Source: Pseudomonas fluorescens
GTDB lineage: Bacteria > Pseudomonadota > Gammaproteobacteria > Pseudomonadales > Pseudomonadaceae
DNA: 64,000 nt
Direction: 5' to 3'
Assembly (NCBI RefSeq): GCF_902497875.1
Contig: NZ_CABVHY010000010.1
Span: 1 to 64,000 of the forward strand
Made by a program: the position numbers and the translations under genes. This document shows, piece after piece, positions 27,643 to 36,610 of this stretch (positions within the stretch are counted from its first letter, which is position 1; every line of letters starts with the position of its first letter). A model generated the notes under the pieces. That model saw only the letters and a program-made list of their open reading frames with translations. It made no database searches and was not told where the DNA came from.

Positions 27643-28956
27643 ATGAACGCCCGTGCTCAGCAACCTGTCCCGAGCAACCAGCACACCGCCTCTTACTATG
27701 CCGCCAGCAGCCTGCCACAGCCCGATCATCCGGTGCTCACTGGCGCGTTGGTGGCTGACGTTTGCGTGGTCGGCGGCGGTTTCTCCGGGCTGAACACGGC
27801 AATCGAACTGGCCGAACGCGGCCTCAGCGTGGTGCTGCTGGAAGCGCGCAGAATTGGCTGGGGCGCCAGCGGGCGCAACGGCGGGCAGTTGATCCGCGGA
27901 GTCGGCCATGGCCTCGATCAGTTTGCCAACGTGCTTGGCACCGAGGGCGTACGCCAGATGAAACTGATGGGCCTGGAGGCGGTGGAGATCGTCCGCCAGC
28001 GGGTCGAACGTTTTCAGATCCCCTGCGACCTGACCTGGGGTTACTGCGACCTGGCTAACAAGCCCCGCGATCTTGAAGGATTCGCCGAAGAGGCCCAAGT
28101 GCTGCGCAGCCTCGGTTATCGCCATGCAACCCGTCTGCTGCAAGCCGATGAGATGCACAGCGTGGTCGGTTCCGACCGCTACGTCGGCGGTTTTATCGAT
28201 ATGGGTTCGGGGCACCTGCATCCGTTGAACCTTGCGCTGGGCGAAGCCGCCGCCGCGCAACAACTCGGTGTGAAGCTGTTCGAGCAATCGGCGGTGACCC
28301 GCATCGATTACGGCCCTGAAATTCGTGTTCACACCGCTCAGGGTTCGGTCCGAGCCAAGAACCTGGTGCTGGGCTGCAACGCCTATCTCAACGAACTCAA
28401 CCCGGAACTCAGCGGCAAGGTGTTGCCCGCCGGCAGCTACATCATCGCCACCGAACCCTTGAGCGAAGCCCTGGCGCATTCCTTGTTGCCACAGAACATG
28501 GCGGTCTGTGATCAACGGGTAGCACTGGATTACTACCGCCTCTCGGCGGACCGGCGCTTGCTGTTTGGCGGAGCCTGCCACTATTCCGGGCGCGATCCGC
28601 AGGACATTGGCGCTTACATGCGGCCGAAAATGCTCGAGGTATTCCCGCAACTGGCCGAAGTGAAGATCGACTATCAATGGGGCGGCATGATCGGCATCGG
28701 CGCCAATCGCTTACCGCAGATCGGTCGCCTCAAGGACCATCCCAACGTGTATTACGCCCAGGCCTACTCGGGTCATGGCCTGAACGCCACACACCTGGCC
28801 GGCAAGCTGCTGGCCGAAGCCATCAGCGGCCAGCAGAGCGGCGGTTTCGATCTGTTCGCCAAGGTGCCGCATATTACTTTTCCTGGCGGTAAGCATTTGC
28901 GCTCACCGTTGCTGGCGCTGGGGATGTTGTGGCATCGGCTTAAAGAGCTGGTCTGA
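27643..28956 (+). CDS. FAD-dependent oxidoreductase, PuuB-like gamma-glutamylputrescine oxidase
   Basis: A 437-residue member of the DAO/PuuB flavoprotein family. It has the FAD-binding VCVVGGGFSGLNTAIELAE fold (about residues 40-58), GWGASGRNGGQL typical of PuuB/PauB, and the C-terminal YYAQAYSGHGLNATH segment. PuuB oxidises gamma-glutamyl-polyamines to aldehydes; the downstream kauB-like dehydrogenase would oxidise the aldehyde. It matches PA5309 (PauB4) by position. The polyamine specificity is by family and context, not shown by sequence. Confidence 0.85.
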   Translation: MNARAQQPVPSNQHTASYYAASSLPQPDHPVLTGALVADVCVVGGGFSGLNTAIELAERGLSVVLLEARRIGWGASGRNGGQLIRGVGHGLDQFANVLGTEGVRQMKLMGLEAVEIVRQRVERFQIPCDLTWGYCDLANKPRDLEGFAEEAQVLRSLGYRHATRLLQADEMHSVVGSDRYVGGFIDMGSGHLHPLNLALGEAAAAQQLGVKLFEQSAVTRIDYGPEIRVHTAQGSVRAKNLVLGCNAYLNELNPELSGKVLPAGSYIIATEPLSEALAHSLLPQNMAVCDQRVALDYYRLSADRRLLFGGACHYSGRDPQDIGAYMRPKMLEVFPQLAEVKIDYQWGGMIGIGANRLPQIGRLKDHPNVYYAQAYSGHGLNATHLAGKLLAEAISGQQSGGFDLFAKVPHITFPGGKHLRSPLLALGMLWHRLKELV

Positions 28957-28980
28957 AATTGCCTATGTCCGTAAGGACGT

Positions 28981-29046
28981 CATCGCGAGCAAGCTCGCTC
29001 CCACAGGGTTAGCGTATAACCTGTGGGAGCGGGCTTGCTCGCGATT
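28981..29046. repeat. REPIN, tightly spaced, GCGAGCAAGCTCGC class
   Basis: ATCGCGAGCAAGCTCGCTCCCACAGG and the inverted CCTGTGGGAGCGGGCTTGCTCGCGAT with a spacer of only 13 bp, the closest pair in the window. It is between two convergent genes. Confidence 0.9.
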
Positions 29047-29068
29047 CAATCGAAAGGCACCGCAGCAA

Positions 29069-29314
29069 TCAAAGCCGCCAAAAGGGTTTGAGCCCCTCCT
29101 CCCGCGCCTGCTCACGGCTCAAGCCGATATCGCGCAGTTGCTCGGCCGTCAGATCGAGCAAGGCCTTGCGCGTGTGCAGGCGATGCCACAGCAGGCCCCA
29201 GCGGCTCAGGCCGGACGGCGCATTACGGGCCGTCGCCGCATGTGACCGGTTTTCCTGCCCTGCCGCCAGTTCCTGACTGTGTAACGCGAGCCGCACATCG
29301 CTCAAGCCGTTCAT
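29069..29314 (-). CDS. Small DUF1127 protein
   Basis: An 81-residue protein whose C-terminal 45 residues form the DUF1127 domain (LWHRLHTRKALLDL, then QLRDIGLSREQAR). The N-terminal third is variable. DUF1127 proteins have been linked in some bacteria to RNA binding or stress and phosphate responses; none of this is visible here. The ATG at 29314 has AGGAGC six bases upstream. It is divergent from the MocR gene. Confidence 0.82.
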   Translation of the reverse strand: MNGLSDVRLALHSQELAAGQENRSHAATARNAPSGLSRWGLLWHRLHTRKALLDLTAEQLRDIGLSREQAREEGLKPFWRL

Positions 29315-29496
29315 TTTCTGTAGCTCCTGTTTACTTGGGTTGCCATGAGCACACATCATGCGCGGGCACCCAAAACCATTACAGATTCAAAACGGATGTA
29401 TTATCTCCATACAGAATTTCCGATTGCGGCACTGAATCCTGTATTTTTACTTCATCTGTACTGGTTATTTGAATCCATCCCCACCGAGGCCCCGCC

Positions 29497-30930
29497 ATGA
29501 CCCTTTACGTCAATCTCGCCGAACTGCTCGGCACGCGTATCGAACAGGGCTTCTATCGCCCCGGCGACCGGTTGCCTTCGGTGCGGGCCTTGAGCGTCGA
29601 ACACGGGGTCAGTCTGAGCACCGTGCAGCAGGCTTATCGGATGCTGGAGGACAGCGGCCTGGCGACGCCAAAGCCGAAATCCGGCTACTTCGTCCCGGTC
29701 GGGCGCGAGCTGCCGGCGCTGCCCGCAGTCGGGCGCCCCGCTCAACGACCGGTGGAAATATCCCAGTGGGATCAGGTGCTCGAATTAATCCGGGCGGTCC
29801 CGCGCAAAGACGTGGTTCAACTGGGTCGCGGCATGCCGGACATCACCACGCCCACCCTCAAACCCCTGCTGCGCGGCCTGGCCCGGATCAGCCGTCGGCA
29901 AGACATGCCTGGCCTGTATTACGACAACATCTACGGCACCCTCGAACTGCGCGAACAGATTGCCCGCCTGCTGCTCGATTCCGGCTGTCAGTTGAGCGCC
30001 AACGACCTGGTGGTCACCACCGGCTGCCATGAAGCGCTGTCCACCAGCATCCGGGCCACCTGCGAACCAGGCGATATCGTCGCCGTCGACTCGCCGAGCT
30101 TTCACGGCGCCATGCAAACCCTCAAGGGCCTGGGCATGAAAGCCTTGGAAATCCCCACCGATCCGCTGACCGGGATCAGCCTCGATGCCCTGGAACTGGC
30201 CTTGGAACAGTGGCCGATCAAGGCCATACAGTTGACCCCCAACTGCAACAACCCGCTGGGCTACATCATGCCGGAATCGCGCAAACGGGCCTTGCTGACC
30301 CTGGCGCAGCGCTTCGACGTGGCGATTATCGAGGACGATGTGTATGGCGAACTGGCCTACACCTACCCAAGACCTCGGACCATCAAATCCTTCGACGAAG
30401 ACGGTCGGGTCCTGCTCTGCAGTTCGTTCTCGAAAACCCTCGCACCCGGCCTGCGCATCGGTTGGGTAGCCCCGGGGCGTTATCTGGAGCGGGTGCTGCA
30501 CATGAAATACATCAGCACCGGCTCCACTGCGCCGCAGCCACAGATCGCCATCGCCGAGTTCCTCAAGGCCGGGCATTTTGAACCGCACTTACGACGCATG
30601 CGCGGCCAGTACCAGCGTAACCGCGACTTGATGATCGACTGGGTCAGCCGTTATTTCCCCGCAGGCACCCGCGCCAGCCGTCCGCAAGGCAGCTTCATGT
30701 TGTGGGTGGAACTGCCGGACGGCTTCGATACCTTGAAACTGAATCGTGCCCTGCTCGATCAAGGCGTACAGATCGCCGTCGGCAGCATTTTTTCGGCTTC
30801 CGGCAAATACCGCAATTGTTTGCGGATGAACTACGCTGCCAAACCAACGGCACAGATTGAAGAAGCGGTGTGCAAAGTGGGCGCCGCGGCGATCAAACTG
30901 CTGGCCGAAACCGAGGCTGCCATCGACTGA
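29497..30930 (+). CDS. MocR-family GntR-aminotransferase regulator
   Basis: A 477-residue fusion. Residues 1-70 are a GntR winged helix (GDRLPSVRALSVEHGVSLSTVQQAYRMLEDSG) and residues about 95-470 are a fold-type I aminotransferase-like domain with LTPNCNNPLGY and the PLP-lysine motif SSFSKTLAPGLRIGW. MocR regulators use PLP or an amino-acid adduct as signal; typical targets are vitamin B6, GABA or taurine genes. It is divergent from the DUF1127 gene, so its target may be that gene, but the effector is unknown. Confidence 0.9.
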   Translation: MTLYVNLAELLGTRIEQGFYRPGDRLPSVRALSVEHGVSLSTVQQAYRMLEDSGLATPKPKSGYFVPVGRELPALPAVGRPAQRPVEISQWDQVLELIRAVPRKDVVQLGRGMPDITTPTLKPLLRGLARISRRQDMPGLYYDNIYGTLELREQIARLLLDSGCQLSANDLVVTTGCHEALSTSIRATCEPGDIVAVDSPSFHGAMQTLKGLGMKALEIPTDPLTGISLDALELALEQWPIKAIQLTPNCNNPLGYIMPESRKRALLTLAQRFDVAIIEDDVYGELAYTYPRPRTIKSFDEDGRVLLCSSFSKTLAPGLRIGWVAPGRYLERVLHMKYISTGSTAPQPQIAIAEFLKAGHFEPHLRRMRGQYQRNRDLMIDWVSRYFPAGTRASRPQGSFMLWVELPDGFDTLKLNRALLDQGVQIAVGSIFSASGKYRNCLRMNYAAKPTAQIEEAVCKVGAAAIKLLAETEAAID

Positions 30931-30987
30931 CCTTTATCCGCAAACCAGCGTCCAAATGCAGACAGCCGCCAATCGGGACGATCCAAC

Positions 30988-32556
30988 ATGAGATTCAGAC
31001 GGGCTCTGCCCCTGCTTATGCTGGTCACCCTGATCCTGGGCAGTTGCGCCACGTTTAATGCTCCACGCGAGCCCAGTCAGGCCTTGCCTGCAACGGATTC
31101 GGCGTTTGGCCGCTCGATCAAGGCCCAGGCGGCACATTACGAGGGGCAGTCCGGTTTTCGCCTGTTGTCCGACAGTGGCGAAGCCTTCACGGCCCGCGCC
31201 GAACTGATACGTAACGCGCAAAGCAGTCTCGACTTGCAGTACTACATCGTCCATGACGGCATCAGCACGCGGATGCTGGTGGAAGAACTGCTCAAAGCTG
31301 CCGATCGCGGCGTGCGTGTACGCATCCTGCTCGATGATTTGACCAGTGACGGCAAGGATCAGGTGATTGCCACGCTCGCCGCCCACCCGCAGATCCAGAT
31401 TCGCCTGTTCAACCCGCTGCACCTGGGCCGCAGTACCGGGGTGACCCGGACCGTGGGCCGGTTGTTCAATCTGTCGCAGCAACATCGGCGCATGCACAAC
31501 AAGCTGTGGCTGGCGGACAACAGCGCGGCCATCGTCGGCGGGCGCAATCTGGGCGACGAGTATTTCGATGCCGAGCCGGACCTGAATTTCACTGACATCG
31601 ACCTGCTCGGCTTCGGCCCGGTGGCCGAGCAGCTGGGGCACAGCTTCGATCAATACTGGAACAGCGCCTTGAGCAAACCGATCGACGAGTTTATGTCCAG
31701 CAAGTCGACGGCCAAGGATCTGGCCACCGCCCGGGCGCAGCTGGAGCAATCCCTGGAAGAAACCCGGCAACAGAACCACGCGCTGTATCAGCAACTGATG
31801 ACCTATCGAACCGAACCGCGCATGGACGCCTGGCGCAAAGAGCTGATCTGGGCCTGGAGCCAGGCGCTGTGGGATGCCCCGAGCAAGGTGCTGGCCGATG
31901 GCGAACCCGATCCTCAGCTGCTGCTCACTACCCAACTGGCGCCGGAACTCGAAGCAGTCAGCAAAGAGCTGATCATGATCTCCGCCTACTTCGTTCCCGG
32001 CGAGCCGGGCCTGCTGTATTTGACTGGACGCGCTGACGCCGGGGTCGCGGTGAGCTTCTTGACCAACTCTCTGGAGGCCACCGACGTGCCGGCGGTGCAC
32101 GGCGGTTACGCGCCCTATCGCAAAGCCTTGCTGGAACATGGCGTAAAGCTGTTCGAACTCCGGCGCCAACCTGGGGAGGATAACGGCAGCGGGCCACATT
32201 TTTTCACTGGTGCGTCGTTCCAGGGCTCCGACTCCAGCCTGCACAGCAAAGCGATCATCTTCGACCGAAAGAAATCCTTTATCGGCTCGTTCAATTTCGA
32301 CCCTCGGTCGGTGCTATGGAACACCGAAGTCGGCGTAATCGTGGACAGCCCTGAATTGGCCGAGCACGTCCGTGACCTGGCCCTGCAAGGCATGGCACCG
32401 GCCCTGAGTTATCAGGCCAAACTGGAAAATGGTCAGGTAGTCTGGGTCACCGAAGACAACCAGCAACTGCATACCCTGCGCCGTGAGCCCGGGAGCTGGT
32501 GGCGACGCTTCAATGCCTGGTTCAGCACCACCGTGGGCCTGGAACGGATACTTTAG
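30988..32556 (+). CDS. Phospholipase D family lipoprotein, ClsC-like
   Basis: A 522-residue protein with a lipoprotein signal (VTLILGSCATF, Cys20) and two HKD motifs: HNKLWLADN with His170, Lys172 and Asp177, and LHSKAIIFD near residue 415, each followed by a GGRN or GSFN motif. PLDc_2 proteins with this layout include ClsC and other cardiolipin synthase-like enzymes and hydrolases. Catalytic residues are complete. The lipobox suggests an envelope location, unlike most ClsC proteins. The TAG stop shares bases with the TAA stop of the convergent MFS gene. Confidence 0.87.
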   Translation: MRFRRALPLLMLVTLILGSCATFNAPREPSQALPATDSAFGRSIKAQAAHYEGQSGFRLLSDSGEAFTARAELIRNAQSSLDLQYYIVHDGISTRMLVEELLKAADRGVRVRILLDDLTSDGKDQVIATLAAHPQIQIRLFNPLHLGRSTGVTRTVGRLFNLSQQHRRMHNKLWLADNSAAIVGGRNLGDEYFDAEPDLNFTDIDLLGFGPVAEQLGHSFDQYWNSALSKPIDEFMSSKSTAKDLATARAQLEQSLEETRQQNHALYQQLMTYRTEPRMDAWRKELIWAWSQALWDAPSKVLADGEPDPQLLLTTQLAPELEAVSKELIMISAYFVPGEPGLLYLTGRADAGVAVSFLTNSLEATDVPAVHGGYAPYRKALLEHGVKLFELRRQPGEDNGSGPHFFTGASFQGSDSSLHSKAIIFDRKKSFIGSFNFDPRSVLWNTEVGVIVDSPELAEHVRDLALQGMAPALSYQAKLENGQVVWVTEDNQQLHTLRREPGSWWRRFNAWFSTTVGLERIL

Positions 32557-33698
32557 GCCGCTTCGGCAACAGCCCCGAAAGCCCCCTGGCGCGACACCAG
32601 AATCACCAGGCCGAAAGCCCCGGCCGCCATCAACAACGGCAAGGCATGCCCACTGATCCACTGGCTGCCTGCCCCCGCTACCAACGGCCCGATCAGGCAG
32701 CCGATACCCCACAGCTGCGCGACGTGGGCGTTGGCGCGGACCAGTGCGTCGTCGCGATAACGTTCGCCGATCAGAATCAAAGACAGGGTAAACAAGCCGC
32801 CGGCACTGGCCCCGAACAGCACCCACAGTGGCCAGATCAGCAAGGTGTCGATCAGCAGTGGAATTGCCAGACTCGACAGCATCAGGATCACGGCACAACC
32901 GGTAAACAGTGTGCGCCGTGAGAGCCGATCGGCCAGCGCACCAATCGGCAGTTGCAACAAGGCATCGCCGACCACCACGGTGCTGACCATCGCCAGGGCA
33001 ATTTCGGTGGTGAAGCCCTGGCGCAGGCAATAGACCGGCAGCAAGGTGAGGATCATCGCCTCGAACGCGGCGAACAGCGCCACCGCCCAGGCAATCGCCG
33101 GCAACGAGCGGCAAAATCCCAGCAAATCGCCCAAGGTCACGCCGAACGCCTCGCTGGTCGGCGCCCCGCTACGCCCCAGCAGCAGGAACGGCGAGATGAC
33201 CAGCAGCCCGACCCCGACCCAGAAACCGTAATCACCCTCGGTTCCCAGAGCCCCCAGCAGCAGCGGTCCGGACAGCTGGCTCAAGGCATAGCTGCTGCCG
33301 TACAGCGCCACCAACCGGCCACGCCATTGTTCCACCACCAACTGGTTGATCCAGCTTTCGCCGAGAATGAAGACGATCGTCAGGATGACCCCGATCATCA
33401 GGCGCAACACCAGCCAGACCGGATAGCTCGGCAACAGCGCCAGCAGGCCGATCGATACCGCTCCGCCCCACAGGCACAAGCGCATCAAGCCCGCGGTACC
33501 GAAATGCGCCGCCAGACGGTTCGAGATCTTGGCGCCGAGGAGAACGCCCAGGGCCGGCATCGCCGCCATCACGCCAATGGCGAACGAACCATAACCCCAG
33601 CTTTCCAGGCGCAACGACACCAACGGCATGCTGACGCCCAGCGCCAGACCGACACTCAGGACAGACGCCAATACGGCGAAATAAGTCGCCCAACGCAT
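32553..33698 (-). CDS. MFS transporter, YcaD-like
   Basis: A 381-residue transporter with about twelve spans, a short central loop and a small soluble C-terminus. It resembles YcaD (the N-terminal GSFAIGVMAAMPALGVLLGA region is typical of this MFS branch). The substrate cannot be predicted. The ATG at 33698 has AGGAGC seven bases upstream and is preferred to GTG 33704. It is convergent with the PLD gene, sharing stop-codon bases at 32553-32556. I recall an MFS gene (PA5311) at the same place between PLD- and kauB-like genes. Confidence 0.85.
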   Translation of the reverse strand: MRWATYFAVLASVLSVGLALGVSMPLVSLRLESWGYGSFAIGVMAAMPALGVLLGAKISNRLAAHFGTAGLMRLCLWGGAVSIGLLALLPSYPVWLVLRLMIGVILTIVFILGESWINQLVVEQWRGRLVALYGSSYALSQLSGPLLLGALGTEGDYGFWVGVGLLVISPFLLLGRSGAPTSEAFGVTLGDLLGFCRSLPAIAWAVALFAAFEAMILTLLPVYCLRQGFTTEIALAMVSTVVVGDALLQLPIGALADRLSRRTLFTGCAVILMLSSLAIPLLIDTLLIWPLWVLFGASAGGLFTLSLILIGERYRDDALVRANAHVAQLWGIGCLIGPLVAGAGSQWISGHALPLLMAAGAFGLVILVSRQGAFGAVAEAA

Positions 33699-33787
33699 TT
33701 CCACGCTCCTGTGGATGGCTTTTATTCGATGGCTGAAACAACACAGCCGGACCTTCCTGAAGGAAAGTCCGGCTGCGAGATGGATCT

Positions 33788-33904
33788 ATGTGGGAGCAGC
33801 CGGTCGACGCTCGATTGCTCGCGATGGGCGTCACACTCGCCATTGATATGACTGTCGGACCGCTATCGTCGGAACGCCGCCCGGAGCAGCTCGCTCCTAC
33901 AGGG
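33788..33904. repeat. Degenerate REP pair
   Basis: ATGTGGGAGCAGCCGGTCGACG and the inverted CCCGGAGCAGCTCGCTCCTACAG enclose a 70-bp region. The arms are more diverged than elsewhere. It ends two bases before the kauB stop codon. Confidence 0.65.
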
Positions 33905-33905
33905 G

Positions 33906-35399
33906 TTACAACTTGATCCAGGTCGCCTTCAGCTCTGTGTACTTGTCGAACGCGTGCAGCGATTTGTCACGACCATTGCCCGATTGCTTGAAGCCACCGA
34001 ACGGCGCGGTCATATCGCCGCCATCGTACTGGTTGATCCAGACGCTACCGGCACGCAATGCCTTGGCGGTCAGATGAGCCTTGGAAATGTTGGAAGTCCA
34101 TACCGCCGCGGCCAAGCCATAGGGCGTGTCGTTGGCAATCTGAATGGCATCTTCCACGGTGTCGAAAACAATGACTGAAAGCACCGGACCAAAGATTTCT
34201 TCCCGGGCGATTTTCATCGCATTGCTCACACCATCGAAAATCGTCGGCTCAACGTAGGTACCACCGGTTTCCTCGAGAATGCGCTTGCCGCCAGCCACCA
34301 GTTTGGCACCATCGCTATGACCGGATTCGATGTACGACAGCACGGTGTTCATCTGCTGGGTATCCACCAGTGCACCGACGTTGGTCGCAGGGTCCAGCGG
34401 ATTGCCAGGTTTCCAGCCTTTGAGGGCTTCGATCACCAGCGGCAGGAAGCGGTCCTTGATCGAACGCTCGACCAGCAGGCGCGAACCGGCGGTGCAGACT
34501 TCGCCCTGGTTGAATGCGATGGCACCGGCTGCAGCTTCGGCGGCGGCTTGCAGGTCCGGCGCATCGGCGAACACGATGTTCGGGCTCTTGCCACCGGCTT
34601 CGAGCCAGACGCGCTTCATGTTCGATTCGCCGGAGTAGATCAGCAGTTGCTTGGCGATCTTGGTCGAGCCGGTGAACACCAGCGTGTCGACGTCAATGTG
34701 CAAGGCCAACGCCTTGCCGACGGTATGGCCGTAGCCAGGCAACACGTTCAGCACGCCCGCCGGAATGCCGGCCTCAACGGCCAGAGCAGCAATGCGGATG
34801 GCGGTCAGCGGCGATTTTTCCGACGGCTTGAGGATCACCGAGTTACCGGTGGACAGTGCCGGGCCGAGTTTCCAGCAAGCCATCATCAACGGGAAGTTCC
34901 ACGGCACGATGGCAGCCACTACACCGACGGGCTCGCGGGTCACCAGACCCAGCAGATCGTGCGGCGTGGCAGCGACTTCATCGTAGATCTTGTCGATAGC
35001 TTCGCCGCTCCAGCTCAGCGCTTGCGCAGCGCCCGGAACGTCGACGCCCAGGGAATCGCTGATCGGCTTGCCCATGTCGAGGGTTTCAAGCAGCGCAAGT
35101 TCTTCAGCGTGCTTTTTCAGCAGGCCGGCAAAACGAATCATGGTGGATTTGCGTTTGCTCGGCGCCAGCCGCGACCAGACACCGGAATTGAAGGTAGTGC
35201 GGGCGTTTTCAACGGCACGCTGGGCGTCGGCGACGTCACAGCTGGCGATCTTGCCCAGCAGGCGGCCATCGACCGGGCTGATACACTCGAACGTCTCGCC
35301 GGAGACGGAGTGAGTGTATTCGCCATTGATGTAAGCACGGCCTTCGATCTTCAGATCGCGGGCGCGTTGTTCCCAGTCGGCACGAGTCAGGGTGGTCAT
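33906..35399 (-). CDS. kauB: KauB-like aldehyde dehydrogenase (polyamine/GABA pathway)
   Basis: A 497-residue NAD(P)-dependent aldehyde dehydrogenase. The catalytic cysteine is Cys302 (NQGEVCTAGS) and the general base Glu267 (WLEAGGKSP); PWNFPLMMACWK and FTGSTKIAK bind the cofactor. Length and signature match 4-guanidinobutyraldehyde or gamma-glutamyl-gamma-aminobutyraldehyde dehydrogenase (KauB/PuuC, PA5312). It would oxidise the aldehyde from the PuuB-like oxidase. It is divergent from the cupin gene at 35636; two AT-rich palindromes lie in the gap. Confidence 0.9.
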   Translation of the reverse strand: MTTLTRADWEQRARDLKIEGRAYINGEYTHSVSGETFECISPVDGRLLGKIASCDVADAQRAVENARTTFNSGVWSRLAPSKRKSTMIRFAGLLKKHAEELALLETLDMGKPISDSLGVDVPGAAQALSWSGEAIDKIYDEVAATPHDLLGLVTREPVGVVAAIVPWNFPLMMACWKLGPALSTGNSVILKPSEKSPLTAIRIAALAVEAGIPAGVLNVLPGYGHTVGKALALHIDVDTLVFTGSTKIAKQLLIYSGESNMKRVWLEAGGKSPNIVFADAPDLQAAAEAAAGAIAFNQGEVCTAGSRLLVERSIKDRFLPLVIEALKGWKPGNPLDPATNVGALVDTQQMNTVLSYIESGHSDGAKLVAGGKRILEETGGTYVEPTIFDGVSNAMKIAREEIFGPVLSVIVFDTVEDAIQIANDTPYGLAAAVWTSNISKAHLTAKALRAGSVWINQYDGGDMTAPFGGFKQSGNGRDKSLHAFDKYTELKATWIKL

Positions 35400-35527
35400 A
35401 CGAGTGTCCTCCTCTTATTGAATACAGGCGCTACGCGTTCTACGCAGGCACCCTCAGGAATTCTGCCCGGCCAGCCTTCACTTCGGCCCAAGGCAACCAT
35501 CACCCTAAACCAGCGGGACCTCTAGTT

Positions 35528-35540
35528 TCAATATATTTGA
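35528..35540. promoter_or_regulatory. AT-rich near-palindrome between kauB and the cupin gene
   Basis: TCAATATATTTGA is a 13-bp near-palindrome, with the outer TCAA/TTGA arms matched. PuuR-type regulators bind AT-rich palindromes of similar makeup, so it could be a PauR site, but this is inference. Confidence 0.3.
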
Positions 35541-35565
35541 CACAAGGCCTTCAAACAGCCTTGCG

Positions 35566-35585
35566 ATGTTCATTTTAATAAACAT
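35566..35585. promoter_or_regulatory. 20-bp imperfect palindrome between kauB and the cupin gene
   Basis: ATGTTCATTTTAATAAACAT has outer arms ATGTT/AACAT perfectly paired and 8 of 10 positions matching overall. It lies about 50 bp before the cupin gene start, a good place for an operator. Confidence 0.35.
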
Positions 35586-35635
35586 AGACTTTGGGCTTCC
35601 AAGCACTCGCGTCGCACTCACGGGGGATAAAAACA

Positions 35636-35998
35636 ATGAGCATCCAGGACATCGTCGACTTCAACCAGGCCAATACCCAGGCGGAGCGCTTTCGCCCGGC
35701 CCAGGAAAAAGTCCTCAAGGGCGACCCCGAGCAAGTTATCCACAACCACTACAACAGCCCTTGTGGCCAGATGAACGCGGGCGTGTGGGAAGGCGCCGTG
35801 GGCCAGTGGACAGTTAACTATACCGAGCATGAATACTGCGAGATCGTGCAGGGGGTCTCGGTATTGCGCGATTACGACGGTAATGCCAAGACCCTGCGCG
35901 TGGGCGACCGTTTTGTCATCCCCGCCGGCTTCAGAGGGACCTGGGAAGTACTGGAGACCTGCCGCAAGATTTATGTGGTGTTTGAACAAAAGGCCTGA
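35636..35998 (+). CDS. Cupin-domain protein (Cupin_3/DUF861-like)
   Basis: A 120-residue single-cupin protein. The ordered beta-strand motifs include VNYTEHEYCEIVQG (in place of the metal-binding HEHE motif) and GDRFVIPAGFRGTWEVLE, the form seen in EutQ/DUF861 cupins. These often act with amine or ethanolamine catabolism but the role is unproven. The ATG at 35636 has GGGGG upstream. A strong shared terminator follows. It is divergent from kauB, so a joint control region is possible. Confidence 0.8.
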   Translation: MSIQDIVDFNQANTQAERFRPAQEKVLKGDPEQVIHNHYNSPCGQMNAGVWEGAVGQWTVNYTEHEYCEIVQGVSVLRDYDGNAKTLRVGDRFVIPAGFRGTWEVLETCRKIYVVFEQKA

Positions 35999-36007
35999 AT
36001 CCCAGGC

Positions 36008-36041
36008 ACAAAAAAACCCGCCAGAAGGCGGGTTTTTTTGT
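36008..36041. terminator. Bidirectional terminator between cupin gene and rpmG
   Basis: ACAAAAAAACCCGCC and GGCGGGTTTTTTTGT form a 15-bp stem with an AGAA loop, including A- and T-runs, between two convergent genes. Confidence 0.92.
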
Positions 36042-36056
36042 CAGAAGCAAAACCAA

Positions 36057-36212
36057 TTACTTGATTTTGGCTTCTTTGTAGATCACGTGCTTGCGAACCC
36101 GCGGATCGAATTTTTTGATTTCGATTTTATCCGGAGTGGTGCGCTTGTTCTTATCAGTGGTGTAGAAGTGGCCAGTACCGGCACTCGACACCAAACGGAT
36201 CAATTCACGCAT
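36057..36212 (-). CDS. rpmG: Large ribosomal subunit protein bL33
   Basis: A 51-residue ribosomal protein ([19 protein letters not shown] at the start, ending KEAKIK). It has no CxxC pairs, so it is the zinc-free C-minus form. It follows rpmB by 11 bp, the conserved rpmBG pair. Confidence 0.96.
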   Translation of the reverse strand: MRELIRLVSSAGTGHFYTTDKNKRTTPDKIEIKKFDPRVRKHVIYKEAKIK

Positions 36213-36223
36213 GATTCTCTCCC

Positions 36224-36460
36224 TTAGACCTTAGCGCCATTGCGGCGAATTTCGACCAGCACGACATCAATGCCACGCTTGTCGATGATACGCATGCCTT
36301 TGGCAGATACGCGCAGACGCACAAAACGCTTCTCGGACTCGACCCAGAAGCGGTGATGCTGCAGGTTCGGCAGGAAACGACGACGGGTTTTGTTGTTTGC
36401 GTGGGAAATGTTATTCCCAGTCACCGGACCCTTACCGGTAACTTGACAGACTCTCGACAT
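36224..36460 (-). CDS. rpmB: Large ribosomal subunit protein bL28
   Basis: A 78-residue ribosomal protein with the typical start [20 protein letters not shown] and the RRRFLPNLQ segment. It is the first gene of rpmB-rpmG. AGGG lies seven bases before the ATG. A long leader of about 150 nt, carrying a hairpin, follows from the putative promoter at 36611-36639. Confidence 0.96.
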   Translation of the reverse strand: MSRVCQVTGKGPVTGNNISHANNKTRRRFLPNLQHHRFWVESEKRFVRLRVSAKGMRIIDKRGIDVVLVEIRRNGAKV

Positions 36461-36485
36461 GCCTCAGCCCTCTAAAACCACATGC

Positions 36486-36504
36486 CCAACCCGGCATGGG
36501 TTGG
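36486..36504 (-). other. Leader hairpin before rpmB
   Basis: CCAACCC and GGGTTGG form a 7-bp stem over a 5-base loop in the untranslated leader of rpmB, ending about 26 nt before the start codon. No T-run follows. It is a candidate for a ribosomal-protein or ribosome-binding control element. Confidence 0.4.
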
Positions 36505-36610
36505 CCGCTTAATCTCTCAGTCAATTTGGCGCCAGGCGCCGCGTTTCTTTAAGGGTCTTACCGGCTACACCTACAAGCGAAGGAACCGGGCCCCTAGAAA
36601 AGAGCGCTGC

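Noticed and set aside
32952-33851. Plus-strand frame opposite the MFS gene, rich in Gln and His
   Set aside because: The unusual residues arise from reading hydrophobic codons of the MFS gene on the other strand.
34317-35525. Long plus-strand frame opposite kauB
   Set aside because: It lies over a catalytically complete aldehyde dehydrogenase and has no recognisable motif.
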